Of a DNA stretch of 11,727 nucleotides, positions 6,738 through 11,727 are shown piece by piece (the first letter of the stretch is position 1; the number at the start of each line of letters is the position of its first letter). The notes below the pieces were generated by a model, which saw only the letters and a program-made list of their open reading frames with translations, was not told where the DNA came from and ran no database searches. The translations under genes and the position numbers were made by a program. The stretch lies in the NCBI GenBank assembly GCA_030592565.1, contig JAUVIX010000089.1, positions 1 through 11,727 of the forward strand, in the 5' to 3' direction. The DNA is from Chlorobiota bacterium (GTDB taxonomy: Bacteria; Bacteroidota; Bacteroidia; Bacteroidales; JAADJA01).

Positions 6738-8090
6738 GAATGCAGCTCCCCTCTCTTCAAAGTTTCTGAATTTGTCATAACTTGGAGCAGCAGGTGATAG
6801 CAGGCAGATTGAACCATTTTGTGTATTTTGTCTTATAATTTCTGATATCTCATCAAACTCATCTATAAAAAATAATTTTGTATCATTTGCTCCGCCTTTC
6901 GCATTTATTCCGTCATAAATTCTGTTTCCCGCATCACCAATAAAAATAATATTCTTCAAGTCAGAATCAATTACAAATTCAATGAGATTACTATAATCAA
7001 TCCCACGATCTTTCCCTCCAAGGATAAGTGTATCAACACTTTTCAGTGTTTTAATCGCCTCAATTACAGCTTCAGGAATAGTAGCAATGGAATCGTTAAA
7101 AAAGCGAATACCTTGATATTCACCAATAAATTCAAGTCGATGTGGCAATCCTTTAAAACTCGGAACAACCTCTTGTATTACTGGATCATCAAGTCTCATG
7201 ATTTTTGCAACAGCAACAGAAGCCATAATGTTTAACAAATTATGACTACCGGGCAGATTTTGTCTGTTGCTAAAATCAAATTCGGATGTTTTATTATCCT
7301 GTACAATAAATATCTTTCCTGACTTGTAATAAAGACCTTCATCAAAATTATTAGATACTGAATAAGGAAAAAGAATTCCCTTTGTCTGTATTCTTTTGAG
7401 TGCCTTTTGGATAACAGGATCATCTGCATTATATATAAAAACATCTCCCGCTTTTTGAAATCGCATTATGTTGAATTTTGCTGAGTGATACTCAGTCAGT
7501 CCGTTATAATGATCAAGATGTTCCTCAAAGAGATTCAGCAGAACTGAAATGTGTGGAGAAACATTTACATTTTCAAGTTGATGCGATGACATCTCAAACA
7601 CAATTATTGAATCCTCTTTAATCTCTCTAATCAGATCAAATGGAGGAATGCCGATATTACCAACAAGATGAACATTCTCAAACTTATTCGAAAGAATATG
7701 ATAGATCAGGCTTGAGGTTGTACTTTTTCCTTTTGTTCCTGTAATTCCGATAACTTTATTTCTGAATTGGTTAAGAAAAAGATCGGTTTGAGAGGTTACT
7801 CTTTCTGCAGGAACTTTTCCGTTGAGCAATGATGCGGGAATACCAGGAGACTTGATAATAAGATCATAATCACTGATATTATTAAGGTATGTGGCTCCTG
7901 TATGAAATTTTCCGGACATCCTCATCTCCTTACTTACTTCCGATAACAACTCCGGATTCTTATCAGAAATACCAACTTCTATATCAGGAAAATAATTCGA
8001 CAAAAACCTGAATGATGACCGTCCCTCCTTCCCGAAACCAAGAATTAAAACTTTCTTCCCTTTTATTTTTTTATCTATTGATTCAAACAC
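6714..8090 (-). CDS. murD2: UDP-N-acetylmuramoyl-L-alanine--L-glutamate ligase, MurD2-type
   Basis: This 458-residue Mur ligase adds glutamate to UDP-MurNAc-L-Ala in the cytoplasm using ATP. Visible parts are the N-terminal Rossmann-like LILGFGKEGRSS (15-26), the ATP loop GTKGKSTT (118-125), EMSSHQLE (166-173), NLFEEHLDHY (186-195), the Lys expected to be carbamylated (Lys205 in YHSAKF), GLPHR (314-318) and the C-terminal SPAAPSYDKFRNFEERG (432-448). In ordinary MurD a conserved NDSKAT lysine contacts the D-Glu carboxylate; here it is Ile335 (NDSIAT), while the Ser437 and Phe444 counterparts remain. With murL directly upstream, this points to MurD2, which uses L-Glu. The start is GTG at 8090. 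The frame stays open upstream to 8129 but contains no ATG, GTG or TTG. Only 17 bases separate it from the murL stop, so the two are probably co-transcribed. An ordinary D-Glu-adding MurD is the alternative. Confidence 0.85.
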   Translation of the reverse strand: MFESIDKKIKGKKVLILGFGKEGRSSFRFLSNYFPDIEVGISDKNPELLSEVSKEMRMSGKFHTGATYLNNISDYDLIIKSPGIPASLLNGKVPAERVTSQTDLFLNQFRNKVIGITGTKGKSTTSSLIYHILSNKFENVHLVGNIGIPPFDLIREIKEDSIIVFEMSSHQLENVNVSPHISVLLNLFEEHLDHYNGLTEYHSAKFNIMRFQKAGDVFIYNADDPVIQKALKRIQTKGILFPYSVSNNFDEGLYYKSGKIFIVQDNKTSEFDFSNRQNLPGSHNLLNIMASVAVAKIMRLDDPVIQEVVPSFKGLPHRLEFIGEYQGIRFFNDSIATIPEAVIEAIKTLKSVDTLILGGKDRGIDYSNLIEFVIDSDLKNIIFIGDAGNRIYDGINAKGGANDTKLFFIDEFDEISEIIRQNTQNGSICLLSPAAPSYDKFRNFEERGAAFKKIAENL

Positions 8091-8107
8091 TGCTTTTTCG
8101 TTTACTT

Positions 8108-9502
8108 TTATTTCTTTATTATCTTTTCAGCCATCATAAAATTCCGATTTATCAATATCTCTACAAATTCCTTCTTCAAAAAATTCTCGTCATTAAAACT
8201 ATTCATAAGCTTTTCAAAATCAACATTTCTGTATTGGTCAAGCATAGAATTTTGTTCATACTTTTTGAGCAAAGTTGGAAGACTTTCCCTGTTATTATTG
8301 ATAGTTCTGATTATTGCAGCATTCACTTCATCAACTGTTCCCACGCACTCAAAGGGCTTTACAGGAGTTGTTCCTGTCAACTCATTTAAAACCGACTCCA
8401 GTGTTTCATCATCAAGGATATCCTTTTTAAAAATATTAATTATCTTCTGTTTTTTTAGAAAAGGTGAAAGAATAATTGCAGTAAAAAGGCATTTTGAACA
8501 TTTACCACACCACGAATCTGTTTTACTACCAACATTACAGCTTCTGAAAACATGATGGTAATTACTGAATCCCGAAAACAGTTGTGCTATCTGCAATTCA
8601 GATAAAGGCCGCAAGAAGCTGAAATAATTCATCTCCTTAGAAATATATTTATTAACATACTCCCTAAAATCTTTTTCAAACTCAAAGCTTTTGGAATACT
8701 GATGATTAACTCCAGATTCGCTTTCAGTGGGTTCATTGGCACTCGATTCGTTGGATAGGGCAATATGTCGTGCACCAGTCATTGCAGATGCAAACAGGGT
8801 TACGAATGCCAACATTGCCGAAAAAGGTGTGTGCCCGTTCAGGAAACCTCTATCATTCAACTTCAGTAGAAGCGGATCTATGGTACGCTGAATCCTGAAA
8901 AAGTTATCCTTTCCAAATCCCGCAACTTCAATAGTGTCAGTTGTTGCCTTACGTGGATTAAGAATAAGAGGAATCACCTCAAATTTTTCTTTTAACAGCT
9001 CAAGTGTGACAACCGAATCCTTTCCTCCTCCAACCGGAATAATCACTTTCTCATTAAAGGATACTGAGAGATGGTGAAGATCGTTATCACTATCTGATAC
9101 TATTTCTACAAAACCATCAAGTGATATTTTTATCGCGTTAGTATAAAAGAATTCACCCAGTCCGTTAAAATATAGTTTCTTCCACCAATCAATCTGCTCC
9201 TGATTGAGCTTAAAAGGCCTGATAATTATTTTTGAGGGACAGACCGACTTCCAATAACTAATCAACTCTATCATCCCCAAATGAAATGCAAGTATCTCAA
9301 AATCAGTATTTGTCAAATTATTAACAATAAAGCCATTGAAAGGAATAGTAAGGGTTGGTCTGAAGTTGAACTTATCATCAATCCAAAAATCATATTCAAC
9401 CTTAACAGCCTCATCTTCAATACAGACAGAAATATCATTATATATAAATGAACTATATTCGCTGCGGAGTTGTTTAAATATTTTGTTAATTTCTCTTTTC
9501 AA
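8108..9502 (-). CDS. murL: UDP-MurNAc-L-Ala-L-Glu epimerase, MurL-type PP-loop enzyme
   Basis: This 464-residue protein has an ATP-pyrophosphatase PP-loop, PVGGGKDS (156-163), as in enzymes that split ATP to AMP and PPi. Downstream lie a polar ALSNESSANEPT segment (248-259), a Cys cluster SWCGKCSKC (330-338, plus Cys322) that could hold zinc or be structural, and KPFECVGTVDEV (382-393). From my knowledge of the family, the last two segments are typical of MurL. MurL inverts the terminal L-Glu of UDP-MurNAc-L-Ala-L-Glu to D-Glu with ATP and Mg2+, replacing glutamate racemase for peptidoglycan synthesis. The murD2 gene immediately downstream supports this. The start is unusual: TTG at 9502. An in-frame stop lies at 9518-9520 and the first in-frame ATG is codon 77, too far inside. 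The N-terminal 150 residues show no motif I recognise. A generic PP-loop tRNA or amide-forming enzyme is the weaker alternative. Confidence 0.85.
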   Translation of the reverse strand: MKREINKIFKQLRSEYSSFIYNDISVCIEDEAVKVEYDFWIDDKFNFRPTLTIPFNGFIVNNLTNTDFEILAFHLGMIELISYWKSVCPSKIIIRPFKLNQEQIDWWKKLYFNGLGEFFYTNAIKISLDGFVEIVSDSDNDLHHLSVSFNEKVIIPVGGGKDSVVTLELLKEKFEVIPLILNPRKATTDTIEVAGFGKDNFFRIQRTIDPLLLKLNDRGFLNGHTPFSAMLAFVTLFASAMTGARHIALSNESSANEPTESESGVNHQYSKSFEFEKDFREYVNKYISKEMNYFSFLRPLSELQIAQLFSGFSNYHHVFRSCNVGSKTDSWCGKCSKCLFTAIILSPFLKKQKIINIFKKDILDDETLESVLNELTGTTPVKPFECVGTVDEVNAAIIRTINNNRESLPTLLKKYEQNSMLDQYRNVDFEKLMNSFNDENFLKKEFVEILINRNFMMAEKIIKK

Positions 9503-9526
9503 TTTAATTAATAGGTATTATTTTTG

Positions 9527-9534
9527 TATATTTG
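9527..9534 (+). promoter_or_regulatory. Predicted -7 promoter element for yqgE
   Basis: TATATTTG fits the Bacteroidota TAnnTTTG element exactly. Transcription would start near 9541, giving a leader of about 57 bases before yqgE. No clear TTTG -33 element is seen at the normal spacing. Confidence 0.45.
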
Positions 9535-9554
9535 AAACCTGTAAAAAATGATGT

Positions 9555-9562
9555 CAAAAGTA
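9555..9562 (-). promoter_or_regulatory. Predicted -7 promoter element for murL-murD2
   Basis: On the - strand this reads TACTTTTG, an exact TAnnTTTG match. Transcription would start near 9548 and give a leader of about 46 bases before the murL TTG. It overlaps the predicted yqgE promoter region, so each transcript would cross the -7 element of the other. The -33 region is only T-rich. Confidence 0.42.
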
Positions 9563-9597
9563 CAATTTTGTGACAACAAAGAAAAAAAACATCAAAA

Positions 9598-10188
9598 ATG
9601 ACAGATATAAACGACATATTAAAGATAAAAACGAATAACATCAGCCCGGCAAAAGGAAAGATTTTGATTTCTGAACCTTTTTTGCTGGACTACTACTTCA
9701 AACGATCAGTCGTATTACTTGCCGAACACAATGAAGAGGGATCGTTCGGATTGATTGTCAATAAACCTGTTGAATGGAAGCTTGGTGATATTTTAAAAGG
9801 CTTTCCCGATTTTGATGCTCCGGTTTATATCGGTGGTCCGGTAAAAACCGACAGCCTGTTTTTTATTCATACCCGCGCCGACATTATTGATGATAGTCTG
9901 GAGATACTGGATGGGTTGTACTGGGGTGGTGATATTGAAATTGTTAAGGAGCTGATAATGATAAACCGAATTACCCAGGATGAGATAAAATTTTTTGTTG
10001 GATATTCGGGATGGGTTGCCAATCAGCTCGAAGAAGAGCTTGAGAGAAATTCCTGGTTGGTTTCAAAAATCAAACCACAAGATATAATGCAGGCTGACAC
10101 TGAAAACCTTTGGGATGATACATTAGAACAACTTGGAGAAGGTTACTCATACTGGACAAATTTCCCTTCGGATCCTGCTATGAACTAA
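9598..10188 (+). CDS. yqgE: YqgE/AlgH family protein (DUF179)
   Basis: This 196-residue soluble protein belongs to the YqgE/AlgH family, whose molecular function is not established. Family signatures are clear: GKILISEPFLLDYYFKRSVV (20-39), EHNEEGSFGLIVNKP (43-57), YIGGPVKTDSLFFIH (77-91), LYWGGD (107-112) and FFVGYSGWVANQLEEEL (132-148) followed by NSWLV. The ATG at 9598 is the first in-frame start after the predicted promoter, and the length is close to the family's usual 185-195 residues. It is transcribed away from murL and converges on the 75-residue membrane gene. Its genomic position gives no clear hint to its job. Family assignment is strong, and I make no functional claim beyond it. 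Confidence 0.92.
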   Translation: MTDINDILKIKTNNISPAKGKILISEPFLLDYYFKRSVVLLAEHNEEGSFGLIVNKPVEWKLGDILKGFPDFDAPVYIGGPVKTDSLFFIHTRADIIDDSLEILDGLYWGGDIEIVKELIMINRITQDEIKFFVGYSGWVANQLEEELERNSWLVSKIKPQDIMQADTENLWDDTLEQLGEGYSYWTNFPSDPAMN

Positions 10189-10276
10189 GTCAGGAAAAGC
10201 CTTTATTAAAAAGAATATAATAGAATTAAAATTTGAATGTTATAGATTAAAAATGACCTAATGATGAAATGCACTT

Positions 10277-10504
10277 CTATGAATACACCTCATTTCTGCT
10301 AACCGAAATCGTCTGATTCAAAACCCAGACATCAACAGTTGAATTATAAATACGTTGAACAGATCCCCAGAATTTACTTTCGCCAATATATATCTTGCAA
10401 ATATCTCCAACTTTAAGCTTACGTCGTATCCTGTTGGTTTTGCTGACTTTATAAATAATAACAGCAATATAATTAATCAGCAGAAAAATTACTACATACA
10501 ACAT
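10277..10504 (-). CDS. Small membrane-anchored protein of unknown function
   Basis: I do not recognise this 75-residue protein. Residues 2-19 (LYVVIFLLINYIAVIIYK) form one hydrophobic segment, followed by a very basic stretch (KTNRIRRKLK, 22-31) that by the positive-inside rule should keep the C-terminus cytoplasmic. Residues 31-75 alternate in a beta-strand pattern (VGDICKIYIGES, WGSVQRIY, VDVWVLNQTISVS) and look like a small SH3- or KOW-like barrel, as in some NfeD-type tails, but that is only a pattern impression. The start is a clear ATG at 10504, about 22 bases after the transcription start predicted from an exact -7 element. It appears to be a single-gene unit, lying between the terminator of the upstream nuclease gene and the converging yqgE. 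The promoter and a coherent membrane-plus-barrel layout support it being real. Confidence 0.65.
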   Translation of the reverse strand: MLYVVIFLLINYIAVIIYKVSKTNRIRRKLKVGDICKIYIGESKFWGSVQRIYNSTVDVWVLNQTISVSRNEVYS

Positions 10505-10533
10505 TTAACCTGAGTTTTAAGAAAAATAAGTTG

Positions 10534-10541
10534 CAAATATA
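10534..10541 (-). promoter_or_regulatory. Predicted -7 promoter element for the 75-residue membrane protein
   Basis: On the - strand this reads TATATTTG, an exact TAnnTTTG match. Transcription would start near 10527, about 22 bases ahead of the ATG at 10504. An 18-base palindrome abuts it upstream where the -33 contact would lie. Confidence 0.5.
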
Positions 10542-10542
10542 C

Positions 10543-10560
10543 GAAAAATAATTATTTTTC
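10543..10560. repeat. Perfect 18-base AT-rich palindrome at a promoter
   Basis: GAAAAATAATTATTTTTC is identical to its reverse complement. It sits one base upstream of the predicted -7 element of the small membrane gene, so it could be an operator for a dimeric regulator. Its extreme AT content means a chance origin cannot be excluded. Confidence 0.55.
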
Positions 10561-10564
10561 CTGG

Positions 10565-10612
10565 AAAAAAGTAAAATACTGAAATATCTAACTGAATCTC
10601 AGTATATTTCAG
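10565..10612 (-). terminator. Intrinsic terminator of the secreted nuclease gene
   Basis: Read on the - strand, CTGAAATAT (10612-10604) pairs with ATATTTCAG (10587-10579). Inside it, ACTGA pairs with TCAGT around the triplet GAT. This gives a 9-bp plus 5-bp stem with a 3-base bulge, followed by TATTTTACTTTTTT. It lies about 33 bases past the nuclease stop and separates it from the small membrane gene. Confidence 0.62.
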
Positions 10613-10645
10613 AAGTAAAACAGCTTACAAATACCAGTTCTACTA

Positions 10646-11710
10646 TTACTTGTAGTCCGGGTTTTTTATAATCTCCAAATCAACGTAAACCGGAAAATGA
10701 TCGCTGAAACCTCCATTGTATTTCATTCCCGTATATGTTCTGAAAGGCTTTTTACCTGTATATTTATCGTCCTCCTCAAGTAAATATTGAGGATGAAAAA
10801 TTTGAGGTCCTTCGGCTGCTATAGCTATGCCACTACTATTATTCACTAATGACGCTGAAACAATAAATTGATCCAGAACATTCCACTGTCCCTGATATTT
10901 GAGAGTTCCAATCTTCTGTCTTTTGTAAATCCCTGCCATGAGGTTAACAAGTTCATTTGGCATAAATCCTCTTGTATCAGGTTTTGCACTCAATTGTTTT
11001 GCAACGCTTTCATCAGAAGGTTCATCATTAAAATCTCCCATAATGAATATTTTTATCGAATCAGACATATTAAATAATGAATCTACCTGTGATTTCAATA
11101 CGGAAGCTACAAAAGCCCGTTTGGGTTTGGTTGCCATTAAACCACCATACTTTGAAGGCCAGTGATTGACAAAGAAATGTATTGTATCAGTATTATAAAC
11201 CAGCCCTTTCACATAAAGAATATCACGTGTTCGTGAAGCAGTATCAAAAGGAAATTGGATTCCAATCACTTTATAAAACAAGGGAGTAAACAAATCAGGA
11301 CGATAAAGCATTGCCACATCTATTCCTCGTTTATCAGGTGACTCTTCGTGGATAATCTTGTAATCAAATTTATTTAATGGAGTGTCATATATCAGTTTAT
11401 TCAAAGCGAATCTGTTTTCAATTTCGCATAATCCGACAATAGCAGGTGGCTCCCACTCACCAATATTTATGAGAACACGGTGAATATTATTAAGCTTTTT
11501 ATAAAATTTTCTGTTATCCCAATGCCTTATTGCTTCAGGAGTAAATTCATCATCAAATATCAGGGAATCGTTATAGATATCAAATAGATTTTCAACATTG
11601 TAAAAAACAACCCTGAAACGGAAAGCATCGGAACGCACCGGAGTCTGAGCAACTTGACTAGCAGACATAATAGAAAATAATACAATAAAAATACTATGTT
11701 TAATCAGCAT
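10646..11710 (-). CDS. Secreted endonuclease/exonuclease/phosphatase (EEP) family protein
   Basis: This 354-residue metal-dependent phosphoesterase has the DNase I/exonuclease III fold. Residues 1-22 (basic start, hydrophobic FIVLFSIM, then SASQVAQ) look like a Sec signal peptide with no lipobox Cys, so it should be periplasmic or exported. All EEP motifs are present: FYNVENLFD (36-44, Asn38), GLCEIEN (93-99, metal-binding Glu96), RGIDVAMLYR (128-137), VNHWPSKYGG (181-190, His183), IMGDFNDEPSD (223-233, Asp226/Asn228) and GFSDHFPVYVD (334-344, catalytic Asp337/His338). The site therefore looks active. The substrate is not evident: nucleic acid scavenging is common for secreted Bacteroidota members, but phosphoinositide-like or sphingomyelin substrates occur in the superfamily. 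The start is the ATG at 11710, just inside the window, and the promoter is outside it. A strong predicted terminator follows. Confidence 0.87.
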   Translation of the reverse strand: MLIKHSIFIVLFSIMSASQVAQTPVRSDAFRFRVVFYNVENLFDIYNDSLIFDDEFTPEAIRHWDNRKFYKKLNNIHRVLINIGEWEPPAIVGLCEIENRFALNKLIYDTPLNKFDYKIIHEESPDKRGIDVAMLYRPDLFTPLFYKVIGIQFPFDTASRTRDILYVKGLVYNTDTIHFFVNHWPSKYGGLMATKPKRAFVASVLKSQVDSLFNMSDSIKIFIMGDFNDEPSDESVAKQLSAKPDTRGFMPNELVNLMAGIYKRQKIGTLKYQGQWNVLDQFIVSASLVNNSSGIAIAAEGPQIFHPQYLLEEDDKYTGKKPFRTYTGMKYNGGFSDHFPVYVDLEIIKNPDYK

Positions 11711-11727
11711 TATTTTTACTTTTTAAC

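Noticed and set aside
8108..9502. PP-loop protein as a queuosine or tRNA-thiolation enzyme (ExsB/TilS-like)
   Set aside because: The loop is GGGKDS within a longer, different architecture. The KPFECVG and Cys-cluster segments and the adjacent MurD-type ligase fit MurL far better.
10189..10276. Terminator or small gene between yqgE and the small membrane gene
   Set aside because: The gap is AT-rich; only a 3-bp AGG/CCT pairing precedes a short T-stretch, and no coding frame of note is present.

Overview
The window looks like chromosomal DNA of an AT-rich, probably anaerobic member of the Bacteroidota. Three things point there: exact matches to the Bacteroides-type -7 promoter element TAnnTTTG in three intergenic gaps and just upstream of the chosen hydA start, the absence of clear Shine-Dalgarno sequences, and the protein families present (YqgE, a bTHX-type ribosomal protein, a secreted EEP-family nuclease). 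I see no transposase, phage gene, tRNA, rRNA or CRISPR array. No gene-free stretch exceeds 300 bases.

Region 1 (about 1-5435, + strand) is a purine or related heterocycle catabolism block. It holds a selenium-dependent xanthine dehydrogenase-type molybdenum hydroxylase (5' end cut by the window edge), an SsnA-like amidohydrolase and a dihydropyrimidinase/hydantoinase. Together they fit oxidative hydroxylation of an N-heterocycle followed by hydrolytic deamination and ring opening. The hydantoinase probably has its own promoter, and its best start (4047) lies 40 codons inside the longest open frame.

Region 2 (5504-6676, + strand) has a TrmH/SpoU-type RNA 2'-O-methyltransferase and a small, very basic protein. 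The latter starts like ribosomal protein bTHX and continues into a histone H1-like Lys/Thr/Ala/Pro tail with a 10-residue repeat.

Region 3 (6714-9502, - strand) is the most interesting part: a two-gene unit, murL then murD2, with 17 bases between them. MurD2 is a MurD-like ligase whose normally conserved glutamate-binding lysine is an isoleucine. MurL is a PP-loop epimerase. The pair is expected to add L-Glu to UDP-MurNAc-L-Ala and then invert it to D-Glu, an alternative to glutamate racemase plus ordinary MurD. A hairpin terminator shared with the converging bTHX-like gene overlaps the murD2 stop.

Region 4 (9598-11710) contains yqgE (+ strand, divergent from murL with overlapping predicted promoters), a 75-residue membrane-anchored protein of unknown function (- strand) and a secreted endonuclease/exonuclease/phosphatase-family protein (- strand) with a strong predicted terminator.
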